Shown here in pieces: positions 17,511-25,428 of a stretch of 64,000 nt of DNA; the first letter of the stretch is position 1, and each line of letters begins with the position of its first letter. The stretch covers positions 3,968,001-4,032,000 of the forward strand of contig NZ_CP107796.1 in assembly GCF_036345995.1 (NCBI RefSeq), in the 5' to 3' direction. Under the pieces are notes generated by a model. The model had not been told where the DNA came from and searched no databases. It was given only the letters and a program-made list of their open reading frames with translations. Both the position numbers and the translations under genes were made by a program. Source of the stretch: Streptomyces sp. NBC_00557 (lineage in GTDB: Bacteria; Actinomycetota; Actinomycetes; Streptomycetales; Streptomycetaceae).

Positions 17511-18218
17511 TTGAACGTCCCCGAACCCCACCACCGCCTCCTCGCCGACGTCGTCAGTGCGGGCGGCGCCTACGGGCTGGTGCTCGCCGGTGGATACGCG
17601 GTGCAGGCGCACGGTCTGGTGGTGCGCCCGCATGCGAATCTCGACTTCGCCACGGAGAGTTCCGAGGCGATGGACCGGATCGCCGCCGCCGTCGGCGCCG
17701 CCCTGGAGGCCCGCGGACGGCGGGTCCGGGCGGGGACGGTCACCGCGCTCACCGCGCAGCTGACGGTCGTCGATCCGCCGACGGGCGAGCCCTGTGCCGT
17801 GGCCCTGCACAAGGAAGCCTTCTGGCAGCCGCCGGAGCTGACCGAGTACGGCCCTGCCCTCTCCCTGGAGGACGCCGTCGGCACGAAGATCCGGGCGCTG
17901 TACGACCGCGGAGCGGCCGTCGACCTGATCGACGCGCGGGCCGCCGCTGCCCGCTTCTCCCTGCCGGATCTGGAGGCGCTGGGCCGCCGGCACGCCCATG
18001 ACCCGTTCGATCTGCCGACGCTGCAGTCCCGGCTGACGGGCACGGACTTCTACTCCGACGGGGACTTCCTGCGGTACGGCCTCGAGGAGGCCGAGGTCGC
18101 CGCCCTGCGCGCCTGGGCCCAGGAGTGGTCCGACGACATCGCCGAGCGACTGCTCGAAGACGGCGCGTCCCCCGACATCGAGCCGGACACGGAGTCCGGG
18201 CCCGACGCGGGGGACTGA
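17511..18218 (+). CDS. AbiEii/AbiGii-type nucleotidyltransferase-like protein
   Basis: 235 residues, starting at TTG 17511 (NVPEPHHRLLADVV is the usual family N-terminus). Residues 24-50 hold the nucleotidyltransferase start LVLAGGYAVQAHG and then RPHANLDFATES. In AbiEii-type enzymes the second element usually reads D-h-D; here N43-L44-D45 replaces the first Asp by Asn. The central LHKEAFWQPP, SLEDAVGTKIRALYDRGA and D-IDARAA segments fit the family. Related proteins are toxins of type IV toxin-antitoxin/abortive infection systems, but no AbiEi-like antitoxin is next to it. It lies just after DISARM and before aspS, at the edge of the island. Loss of activity is possible. Confidence 0.8.
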   Translation: MNVPEPHHRLLADVVSAGGAYGLVLAGGYAVQAHGLVVRPHANLDFATESSEAMDRIAAAVGAALEARGRRVRAGTVTALTAQLTVVDPPTGEPCAVALHKEAFWQPPELTEYGPALSLEDAVGTKIRALYDRGAAVDLIDARAAAARFSLPDLEALGRRHAHDPFDLPTLQSRLTGTDFYSDGDFLRYGLEEAEVAALRAWAQEWSDDIAERLLEDGASPDIEPDTESGPDAGD

Positions 18219-18253
18219 AGTAACGCGGAGGACCGCAGAGCGGCGGCGCCGTC

Positions 18254-20017
18254 CTACTTCGGCTGCGGCTTCCTGATGCTCAGGTGCAGCTCGCGCAGGC
18301 GGGTCTCGTCCAGCTCGGTCGGGGCGCCCATCATCAGGTCCTGGGCGTTGCCGTTGAGCGGGAAGGCGATCGTCTCGCGGATGTTCGGCTCGTCCGCGAG
18401 GAGCATGACGATGCGGTCGACGCCGGGGGCGATGCCGCCGTGCGGCGGGGCGCCGAAGCGGAACGCGCGGAGCATGCCCGCGAACTTCTCCTCGACGGTC
18501 TCACGGTCGTAGCCCGCGATCTCGAAGGCCTTGAGCATGATCTCCGGCTCGTGGTTCCGGATCGCGCCGGAGGACAGCTCGACGCCGTTGCAGACGATGT
18601 CGTACTGCCAGCCCAGGATGTCCAGCGGGTCCTGGGTCTCCAGGGCCTCGAGCCCGCCCTGCGGCATGGAGAAGGGGTTGTGCGAGAAGTCGATCGCGCC
18701 GGTCTCCTCGTCCTTCTCGTACATCGGGAAGTCGACGATCCAGCAGAAGCGGAAGACGCCCTCCTCGAAGTGGCCGGCGCGCTTGGCCGCCTCCACCCGG
18801 ACCGCGCCCATGATCTTGGAGACCTCGTCGAACTCGCCCGCGCCGAAGAAGACCGCGTGGCCGGGGGCCAGCGAGAGCCGCTTGGTCAGCTCGGCGACGT
18901 TCTCCTCGGTGAGGAACTTGGCGATCGGGCCGGACAGGGAGCCGTCCTCACCCACGCGGACCCAGGCCAGGCCCTTCGCGCCGAGCGAGACGGCGAACTC
19001 GCCGAGCTGGTCGAAGAACTTGCGCGGCTGGTCCTGGACCGCCGGCACCGGCAGCGCGCGCACGTGCTTGCCGGCGAACGCCTTGAACTCCGAGCCCTCG
19101 AAGACGTCGGTGATGTCGACCAGTTCCAGCTTGGCGCGCAGGTCCGGCTTGTCGGAGCCGTACTTCGCCATCGCCTCGCGGAATGGGATCCGCGGGAAGG
19201 GGGAGGTGACGTGCCGGCCGCCGCCGAACTCCTCGAACAGCTCGGTCATCAGCTTCTCGACCGGCTGGAAGACGTCCTCCTGCTCGACGAAGCTCATCTC
19301 GATGTCGAGCTGGTAGAACTCGCCCGGCGAGCGGTCCGCACGGGCGTCCTCGTCGCGGAAGCAGGGCGCGATCTGGAAGTAGCGGTCGAAGCCGGAGATC
19401 ATCAGCAGCTGCTTGAACTGCTGCGGGGCCTGCGGCAGCGCGTAGAACTTGCCCGGGTGCACACGGGAGGGGACGACGTAGTCGCGTGCGCCCTCGGGGG
19501 AGGTGGCGGACAGGATGGGCGTAGCCATCTCGTTGAAGCCCATCGCCGACATCTTCTGGCGCATGGCCGAGATGACCGCCGTACGCAGCATGATGTTGCG
19601 GTGCATGCGCTCGCGGCGCAGGTCCAGGAAGCGGTACTCCAGGCGCCGCTCCTCGTTGACCCCGTCCTCGGTGTTGATCGTGAAGGGCAGCGGGGCCGCC
19701 GCGCCCAGCACCTCGACGTCGCCGACCTCGATCTCGATCTCGCCGGTGGGCAGGTCGGGGTTCACGTTCTCGGTTCCACGTGAAACAACGCGGCCGTCCA
19801 CGCGGACCACGGTCTCCTTGGACAGCTTGTCCAGGGCCTCGTACGCCTCGGTGCCGGGGCGGGCGACCAGCTGCGTGATGCCGTAGTGGTCGCGCAGATC
19901 GATGAAGAGGATGCCGCCCAGGTCGCGCCGATTGTGCAGCCAGCCACTCAGCCGGACGTCGGTGCCGACGTCAGAAGCGCGGAGCTGGCCGCAGGTGTGG
20001 GACCTGTACCGATGCAT
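18254..20017 (-). CDS. aspS: Aspartate--tRNA ligase (AspRS)
   Basis: 587 residues, normal length for bacterial-type AspRS. It has the N-terminal OB anticodon-binding domain ([15 protein letters not shown]), class II motif 2 ([21 protein letters not shown]), the bacterial GAD insertion around residues 280-420 and motif 3 ([13 protein letters not shown]) near the C-terminus. It charges tRNA-Asp in the cytoplasm. The start ATG 20017 gives [18 protein letters not shown], the conserved N-terminus. As the first clearly housekeeping gene, it marks the right border of the accessory island. A near-consensus ParB site lies within it. Confidence 0.97.
   Translation of the reverse strand: MHRYRSHTCGQLRASDVGTDVRLSGWLHNRRDLGGILFIDLRDHYGITQLVARPGTEAYEALDKLSKETVVRVDGRVVSRGTENVNPDLPTGEIEIEVGDVEVLGAAAPLPFTINTEDGVNEERRLEYRFLDLRRERMHRNIMLRTAVISAMRQKMSAMGFNEMATPILSATSPEGARDYVVPSRVHPGKFYALPQAPQQFKQLLMISGFDRYFQIAPCFRDEDARADRSPGEFYQLDIEMSFVEQEDVFQPVEKLMTELFEEFGGGRHVTSPFPRIPFREAMAKYGSDKPDLRAKLELVDITDVFEGSEFKAFAGKHVRALPVPAVQDQPRKFFDQLGEFAVSLGAKGLAWVRVGEDGSLSGPIAKFLTEENVAELTKRLSLAPGHAVFFGAGEFDEVSKIMGAVRVEAAKRAGHFEEGVFRFCWIVDFPMYEKDEETGAIDFSHNPFSMPQGGLEALETQDPLDILGWQYDIVCNGVELSSGAIRNHEPEIMLKAFEIAGYDRETVEEKFAGMLRAFRFGAPPHGGIAPGVDRIVMLLADEPNIRETIAFPLNGNAQDLMMGAPTELDETRLRELHLSIRKPQPK
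19773..19786. other. Near-consensus parS site inside aspS
   Basis: GTTCCACGTGAAAC differs at one position from the Streptomyces parS consensus GTTTCACGTGAAAC. Streptomyces carry many parS sites around oriC, some of them degenerate. ParB binding is plausible but not certain here. Confidence 0.6.
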
Positions 20018-20215
20018 CGTCGTTCATCCAGTCTTTGCGGATCGGGTGTCGCCAGGCGGGTACGGCCTAGGCCACCCCAAGGGTACCGGGCACCCCAACC
20101 TGGGCTCCCCACCCTTTTCCCGTGCCGCACGCCGGAGGATCCTCCGAGCGTCCCGGGACCGGCCCTCCTCTTCCTACGGTGGCACCCATCCGTCATATCT
20201 TCTTAAAGTGGGCGA

Positions 20216-22372
20216 ATGCGTACAGGCGAGCCCCTCCCGTCTGTCGGGGACGTCCTAGCCGCCCTCGCGACCGGGCTGTGGCACTGGGACACGGCCGCCG
20301 GAGAAGTCACCGTGGACGCGGAGGCCGCGCGGCTGCTCGGTCTGCCCGCGGAGGCGACCACCCTGACGGAGGCCCAGACCCGGGCCCGGCTGCACCCCGT
20401 CGACTGGAACGAGATCACCGGAGTGATCCCGCTGGCCGTCGCCGAGGGCACGCTCGCCGAGGTGCGCATACGGATCATGGACGAGCAGGGCAACGTCCTG
20501 CGGGTCGTCCGCAGCCGGTCGAAGCCGTCGTACGACCCCGTGCGGCAGGCCTACGAGCTGATCGGCACCCTCCAGGAGGTCACCGAACCGGCCCCCGGCA
20601 CCTCCGCCGCCCGCAGCGCGGTCACCGGCGACTGGCGGCGCTCGCGGGAGGCGTTCCTGCTGGACGCGGGCCGGGCACTGGCCGAGGCGCGGTCCACCAC
20701 CGAGGTGCTGCGGGTGGCCGGCGGCCTGTCGATGCCGGGGTTCTCGCCGGACGGCCTCGTGGTGTTCGGGGTGCAGGGCGACCGGCTGACGATCATCGGC
20801 CAGCACGGGCACCAGCCCGGCGACCTGGGCCCCTTCTCCCACATGCCGCTGACCACCGGCTATCCGGCCGCCGAGGTCGTCCGCACGGGCCGTGCGGTGT
20901 ATCTGTCCTCGCCGCAGGAGTACAAGGAGCGCTATCCGGCGTCCTGGCCGCTCGCCCGCCACTTCGGCCGGCAGTCCTGGGCCTTCCTGCCGCTGACCGT
21001 GGCCGGACGCCCCATGGGCGCCTGGATGGCGGCGTTCGCCCATCCCGTGGCGTTCACCCCCGACGAACGCGCCGTGCTGACGACCGTGGCCCGGATGCTC
21101 GCGCAGGCGCTGTCCCGGGCCGGCGCCGCCGAGGAGGAGCGGGAGCTGACCGAGGGCCTGCAACGGTCCATGCTGCCCTCGCTCGGCCCGGAGATCCCCG
21201 GGCTGCGGGTGGCCGCCCGGTACATCCCCACCGGCGGCGGACTCCAGGTCGGCGGCGACTGGTACGACATGATCCCGCTGCCCTCCGGCCGCTTCGCGCT
21301 GGTCATGGGCGACGTCCAGGGCCATGACGTACGCGCCGCCGGACTCATGGGCCAGCTGCGCATCGCCCTGCGCGCCTACGCCTCCGAGGGCCACCGCCCG
21401 GACGCCGTGCTCTCCCGCGCCTCGAGGTTCCTGCACGGCATCACCCACGACGACGGCGCCGGCCACCCGGCCGACCCGCGCTTCGCGACCTGTGTGTACG
21501 CCGAGGCCGACCCGGTGACCGGGATACTGGAGATCGCCCGCGCCGGGCACCCGGACCCGGCGATCCGGATGGCCGACGGCACGGTGATGACGCGGCCCAC
21601 GGCGGGCGGACTGCCGCTCGGCATCGACCCCGACCCGGACTATCCGACGACCCGGTTCACCCTGGAACCCGGCGAGACGCTGATGATCTGCACCGACGGC
21701 CTGATCGAGACCGGCGGGCACGACCTGGACAGCGGCTGGCGCCGGCTGCGGACGATCCTGGAGGAGCATCCGGCAGACGACGAGGTCGATCCGGAGTCGC
21801 TGGCCGACGCGCTGGTGCAGGGCGTGCACGGGCCGTCCTCGCACCACACCACCGGGCCGCTGGCCGACCGCCGCGAGGACGACATCGCGCTGGTGCTGCT
21901 GTGCCGCCCGCTGGAAGGCACCGTGCGGCCGGCGGTCCGGCGCACCCTGCTGTCGGTGGCGCAGGACGAGCCGGCCCGGATCGCCGACGCCCGCCGGCAT
22001 CTGAGCGCGCTGCTGCACGACTGGGGCTCGCCCGAGCAGGTCGACTCGGCGGTGCTGCTGGTCTCCGAGATGATCACCAACGTCCTGGTGCACACCGACA
22101 CCGACGCGCTGCTGCTCGCCGAGGTGACGGGCGGGGCGGGGCTGCGGCGGCTGCGGGTGGAGGTCACCGACGCGGGCGACGACCTGCCGCACAAGCGCCG
22201 GCCCGGCGAGCTGGCCTCCTCCGGCCGCGGCCTGATACTGATCGAACTCCTCGCGGACGCCTGGGGGGTGGAGCCGCGGGGCGAGGGCAAGAGCATCTGG
22301 TTCGAGCTCTACGAACCGGGCGGCGTCTCGGCGGACGGGCCCGCCGGTGCCGCGGAGGAGGGCGCCGCGTAA
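20216..22372 (+). CDS. PAS-GAF-PP2C (SpoIIE) phosphatase with C-terminal anti-sigma-type ATPase domain
   Basis: 718 residues. An N-terminal PAS-like sensor (~10-120) is followed by a GAF-like domain (~150-300), a linker helix EERELTEGLQRSMLPS and the SpoIIE/PP2C phosphatase (~310-560: GGDWYDMIPLPSGRFALVMGDVQGHD, then ICTDGLIE). A HATPase_c domain ends the protein (~585-700: VSEMITNVLVHTD, DAGDD, SSGRGLILIELLADAWG). Such proteins combine an anti-anti-sigma phosphatase with an anti-sigma kinase and act in partner-switching control of sigma factors in response to sensed signals. The partner is not encoded nearby. The 3' end overlaps the convergent AI-2E gene by 64 bp. Confidence 0.92.
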   Translation: MRTGEPLPSVGDVLAALATGLWHWDTAAGEVTVDAEAARLLGLPAEATTLTEAQTRARLHPVDWNEITGVIPLAVAEGTLAEVRIRIMDEQGNVLRVVRSRSKPSYDPVRQAYELIGTLQEVTEPAPGTSAARSAVTGDWRRSREAFLLDAGRALAEARSTTEVLRVAGGLSMPGFSPDGLVVFGVQGDRLTIIGQHGHQPGDLGPFSHMPLTTGYPAAEVVRTGRAVYLSSPQEYKERYPASWPLARHFGRQSWAFLPLTVAGRPMGAWMAAFAHPVAFTPDERAVLTTVARMLAQALSRAGAAEEERELTEGLQRSMLPSLGPEIPGLRVAARYIPTGGGLQVGGDWYDMIPLPSGRFALVMGDVQGHDVRAAGLMGQLRIALRAYASEGHRPDAVLSRASRFLHGITHDDGAGHPADPRFATCVYAEADPVTGILEIARAGHPDPAIRMADGTVMTRPTAGGLPLGIDPDPDYPTTRFTLEPGETLMICTDGLIETGGHDLDSGWRRLRTILEEHPADDEVDPESLADALVQGVHGPSSHHTTGPLADRREDDIALVLLCRPLEGTVRPAVRRTLLSVAQDEPARIADARRHLSALLHDWGSPEQVDSAVLLVSEMITNVLVHTDTDALLLAEVTGGAGLRRLRVEVTDAGDDLPHKRRPGELASSGRGLILIELLADAWGVEPRGEGKSIWFELYEPGGVSADGPAGAAEEGAA

Positions 22373-23388
22373 CGCGTCCGCAGCTCCTGTACGACCCCGA
22401 AGGCGGCGGCGGTCAGCGGTACGGCGAGCAGCATGCCGAGGATGCCCGCGACGGACGCCCCGGCGGTGATGGCGAGCATCACCACGGCCGGGTGCATCTG
22501 CACCGTCCGGCTCTGGATGACGGGCTGCAGCACGTGCCCCTCCAGCACCTGCACGGCGAGGACGACGCCGAGCGCCCACAGCGCGATGACGAAGCCCCGG
22601 TCGGCGAGCGCCACCAGGACGGCCACCGTGCCGGAGACGAAGGCGCCGAGATAGGGGACGTAGGCCCCGACGAAGACGAGCGCGCCGAGCCCGACCGCGC
22701 CGGGCACCTGGAGGATCAGCAGGCCGACGGTGATGCACAGGGCGTCGATGAGGGCGATCACGGTGGTCCCGCGCATGAACCCCTCCACCGCCTGGAAGGC
22801 GCGCCGGGCCACGGCCTCCAGCATGTCCCCCGAGCCGCGGGGCGCGAGGGCGCGCAGGGTCTGCACGGCGAGGTGGGAGTCGCGCAGGAAGAAGAAGACG
22901 AGCAGCAGGGCGAGCACGGCCATCGCGAGGGACTCGCCGACCACGCTGACCCCGCTGATGACGTTGGAGGCGGCCGTGCTCCCGAACCTGCTCAGCAGCT
23001 TGCGGGAGTTGACGGCGAGGTCGTCCAGGCCGGTGCCGGCGGCCCCGAAGCGCGCGGCGACGCTCTTGGCGGCGTGCCGCAGCGAGGCGATGATCTCGTC
23101 GCCGGTGCCGATGAGCGCGGCGACGACGATGCACACGGCGCCGCCGACGACGGCCACGACGGCGACACAGGTGAGCCCGGCCGCCACGGAGGCCTGCACC
23201 CCGGCCCGCACGAGCCGCCGGTGCAGCGGGCCGAGCAGCGCGGTGCCGAGCAGGGCGAGCAGCACGGGTGTCACGGCCGTACGGAACTCCCCGCACAGCC
23301 GCACCCCGACCCATCCCACCCCGGCGACCAGCAGCAGTACGGCGCACCAGGCGGCGAGGCGGCGGACGGGGTCGGGCAGCAGCTGCAC
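22309..23388 (-). CDS. AI-2E family transporter
   Basis: 359 residues from GTG 23388. A first helix pair at residues ~10-55 (AAWCAVLLLVAGVGWVGVRL; TPVLLALLGTALLGPL) is followed by a long extramembrane stretch and five to six C-terminal helices, with the family signatures GALVFVGAYVPYLGAFVSG and LEGHVLQPVIQSRTVQMHPAVV. The family includes autoinducer-2 exporter TqsA and several Na+/H+ antiporters; the substrate cannot be predicted. The 3' end overlaps the phosphatase gene on the other strand. An AGGCG/GGAGG stretch sits almost against the GTG, so the true start may be slightly further in. Confidence 0.9.
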   Translation of the reverse strand: MQLLPDPVRRLAAWCAVLLLVAGVGWVGVRLCGEFRTAVTPVLLALLGTALLGPLHRRLVRAGVQASVAAGLTCVAVVAVVGGAVCIVVAALIGTGDEIIASLRHAAKSVAARFGAAGTGLDDLAVNSRKLLSRFGSTAASNVISGVSVVGESLAMAVLALLLVFFFLRDSHLAVQTLRALAPRGSGDMLEAVARRAFQAVEGFMRGTTVIALIDALCITVGLLILQVPGAVGLGALVFVGAYVPYLGAFVSGTVAVLVALADRGFVIALWALGVVLAVQVLEGHVLQPVIQSRTVQMHPAVVMLAITAGASVAGILGMLLAVPLTAAAFGVVQELRTRYAAPSSAAPAGPSAETPPGS

Positions 23389-23459
23389 GCCTCCAGCGGA
23401 TCATGCCCCCTCGACGGGTGTCCTGCGCACGACGCCGGGCGGGTGAGGCGGTGCCGGTA

Positions 23460-23486
23460 CCGGTACCTGACCGGTGCAGGTACCGG
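23460..23486. terminator. Dyad between pirin and AI-2E genes
   Basis: Perfect 9 bp inverted repeat CCGGTACCT / AGGTACCGG with a 9 base spacer, placed just after the pirin stop on the minus strand and upstream of the AI-2E gene. It may be a stem-loop terminator for pirin or an operator for the transporter. Confidence 0.45.
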
Positions 23487-23513
23487 CGTCCGCCCGGCGG
23501 CGGTGGCGGCTCG

Positions 23514-24491
23514 TCAGGCCTGCGGGCCGGTCTCCGTCATGCCGTGGACCGCCGGGATCGAGCCCAGCCGGCCCTTCTGGTAGTCCTCGAAGGCCTGCAT
23601 CAGCTCGTCCTTGGTGTTCATGACGAACGGGCCGTAGTGCGCCATGGGCTCACGGATCGGCCGTCCGCCCAGCAGCACGACCTCCAGGTCCGGGGTGTGG
23701 GAGTCCTGCTGGGCGTCCGCGCGGACGGTCAGCGAACCCCCGGCGCCGAACACGGCGGTCTGGCCGAGGTGGATCGGCCGGCGCTCGGTGCCGACGCTGC
23801 CGCGGCCCGCGAGGACGTAGGCCAGGCCGTTGAAGTCCTCCCGCCAGGGCAGGGTCAGCTCGGCGCCCGGGGCGAGCGTGGCGTGGATCATCGTGATCGG
23901 GGTGTGGGTGATGCCGGGACCCTGGTGGCCGTCCAGCTCGCCCGCGATGACCCGCAGCAGCGCACCGCCGTCGGGGGAGGTGAGCAGCTGGACCTGGCGG
24001 CCGCGGATGTCCTGGTAGCGCGGCGCCATCATCTTGTCCTTGGCCGGGAGGTTCACCCACAGCTGCAGGCCGTGGAAGAGACCGCCGGACACGACGAGGT
24101 GCTCCGGCGGGGCCTCGATGTGCAGCAGGCCGGAGCCGGCGGTCATCCACTGGGTGTCGCCGTCGGTGATGGTGCCGCCACCGCCGTGCGAGTCCTGGTG
24201 GTCGAAGATCCCGTCGATGATGTAGGTGACGGTCTCGAAGCCGCGGTGCGGGTGCCAGGGGGTGCCCTTGGGCTCGCCCGGCGCGTACTCCACCTCGCCC
24301 ATCTGGTCCATCATGATGAACGGGTCGAGGTGGCGGTAGTTGATCCCCGCGAACGCCCGGCGCACCGGGAAGCCCTCGCCCTCGAATCCGCTCGGAGCGG
24401 TCGTGACCGCCAGCACGGGACGCGCCACGGCGTCGGCGGGAGCGGTCACACGGGGCAGCGTCAACGGGTTCTCGACGGTCACTGCAGGCAT
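23514..24491 (-). CDS. Pirin family protein
   Basis: 325 residues from ATG 24491, with AAGGAGGT seven bases upstream. It is a bicupin with the pirin metal-site motif in the N-terminal cupin: FIMMDQMGEVEY, then PWHPHRGFETVTYIIDG and the H-x-D-S-H region, leading to MTAGSGLLHIE; His58, His60, His102 and Glu-type ligands are as usual. The C-terminal pirin domain (EDFNGLAYVLAGRG) is complete. Pirins bind iron and act as transcription cofactors or quercetinase-like dioxygenases. In Streptomyces a pirin has been tied to redox control of beta-oxidation, which fits the acyl-CoA dehydrogenase one gene away. A tandem heptamer repeat precedes it. Confidence 0.95.
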   Translation of the reverse strand: MPAVTVENPLTLPRVTAPADAVARPVLAVTTAPSGFEGEGFPVRRAFAGINYRHLDPFIMMDQMGEVEYAPGEPKGTPWHPHRGFETVTYIIDGIFDHQDSHGGGGTITDGDTQWMTAGSGLLHIEAPPEHLVVSGGLFHGLQLWVNLPAKDKMMAPRYQDIRGRQVQLLTSPDGGALLRVIAGELDGHQGPGITHTPITMIHATLAPGAELTLPWREDFNGLAYVLAGRGSVGTERRPIHLGQTAVFGAGGSLTVRADAQQDSHTPDLEVVLLGGRPIREPMAHYGPFVMNTKDELMQAFEDYQKGRLGSIPAVHGMTETGPQA

Positions 24492-24516
24492 GGTCGGTAC
24501 CTCCTTGTGGACCCAG

Positions 24517-24536
24517 TTTAGTTGAGCGTTGAACTT
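24517..24536. promoter_or_regulatory. Tandem heptamers upstream of pirin gene
   Basis: GTTGAGC-GTTGAAC lies side by side in an unusually A/T-rich patch (TTTAGTTGAGCGTTGAACTTT) 30-45 bases before the pirin start, overlapping where the promoter should be. It resembles operators of MarR/HxlR-type regulators. No regulator gene is adjacent. Confidence 0.4.
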
Positions 24537-24555
24537 TCTGCCACCCCTAACAGAA

Positions 24556-24585
24556 CGAGCCCGGAGGGCATTCCCTCCGGGCTCG
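24556..24585 (-). terminator. Stem-loop terminator after sseB-like gene
   Basis: Perfect 13 bp inverted repeat CGAGCCCGGAGGG / CCCTCCGGGCTCG around the loop CATT, 40 bases past the stop of the SseB-family gene. There is no T-run, as is usual for Streptomyces terminators. It separates that gene from the pirin gene. Confidence 0.8.
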
Positions 24586-24626
24586 CGGGCGGCGACGGCC
24601 GTCAGCCGTCGGCGGAGCAATGGCGC

Positions 24627-25106
24627 CTAGCCGCCATACATCCGGCGCATCGCGAAGTCGACCATCTGCTCCACCGCCTTCGCGTCGAACACCATCCGGT
24701 GCTCCCCCTCCATGTCCAGGACGAAGCCGTAGCCGGTGGGCAGCAGGTCGATCACCTCGGCGCCGGTGATGACGAAGTACTTGGACTCCTTGCCCGCGTA
24801 CCGGCGCAGCTCCTTGAGCGAGGTGAACATGGGGATCACCGGCTGCTGGGTGTTGTGCAGGGCCAGGAAGCCGGGGGTGTCGCCACGCGGGCAGTACACC
24901 TTCGACGTGGCGAAGATCTGCTGGAAGTCCTCGGCGGACATCTGCCCGGTCGTAAAGGCGCGCACCGCGTCGGCGAGCGAGGGCGGGGACGGCTCCGGGT
25001 AGAGCGGCGGCTGCTGGCCGTACCCGCCGACACCGCCGGGCTGCTGCGGCGGGGCGTACTGCTGCTGGGCGGCGGCGCCGTCCATGGGCTGGCCGTATCC
25101 GTACAT
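24627..25106 (-). CDS. SseB family protein
   Basis: 159 residues from ATG 25106. An N-terminal Gln/Pro/Gly-rich tail (residues 1-42, YGYGQPMDGAAAQQQYAPPQ) leads into an SseB-like alpha/beta domain: RAFTTGQMSAEDFQQIF, GFLALHNTQQPVIPMFTSLKELRRYAG and PTGYGFVLDMEGEHRMVFD. SseB domains are common and poorly characterised in actinobacteria; the original E. coli SseB was linked to serine sensitivity. No signal peptide. It is a single gene with its own terminator. Confidence 0.85.
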   Translation of the reverse strand: MYGYGQPMDGAAAQQQYAPPQQPGGVGGYGQQPPLYPEPSPPSLADAVRAFTTGQMSAEDFQQIFATSKVYCPRGDTPGFLALHNTQQPVIPMFTSLKELRRYAGKESKYFVITGAEVIDLLPTGYGFVLDMEGEHRMVFDAKAVEQMVDFAMRRMYGG

Positions 25107-25428
25107 GGCGCAAGAGTACCGAGGGCGGGCGGCGCCGTGGGGCGCCGCGGGATCCAACCCCCGGCCGACGCCCGGGCGGTGCGCATACCGGGCGGTCACC
25201 CGCCTTCCGCGCGGGCGGCCGCGGCGGCCGGCCGCCGCGCCCCGCGCGCTGCTCACGGGCGGGCGCACGGTCCGGTTCCCGGCCGCCGAGGAGTAGACCC
25301 TTCTCACACTTGCGGGGGCGGGGCTTGCTTCTTATTACCGGCGGGTAGCATCATCGTGGCTACTTGTTGGTACGTGAACTAGGTGCGAGGAGTCAGTGCC
25401 TCGCCGATCCCTCTACGGAGCCGTGACC
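25107..25428. promoter_or_regulatory. Intergenic region with TACC-N4-GGTA palindrome before acyl-CoA dehydrogenase
   Basis: 322 bp between the divergent SseB-family and acyl-CoA dehydrogenase genes, with no gene-like frame. TACCGGCGGGTA at 25336-25347, inside TTATTACCGGCGGGTAGC, is a near-perfect dyad about 80 bases upstream of the dehydrogenase. Lipid-responsive TetR regulators of actinobacteria often bind palindromes of this general type, so it is a likely operator. The surrounding A/T enrichment fits a promoter. Confidence 0.45.

Noticed and set aside
1..18253. Prophage or integrative element carrying DISARM
   Set aside because: No integrase, excisionase, transposase, tRNA target or flanking direct repeat was seen; the left border is outside the window.
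20255..23404. A 1049-codon minus-strand frame across the phosphatase and transporter
   Set aside because: Antisense and out-of-frame shadow; the plus-strand phosphatase and the shorter minus-strand AI-2E frame carry clear domains.
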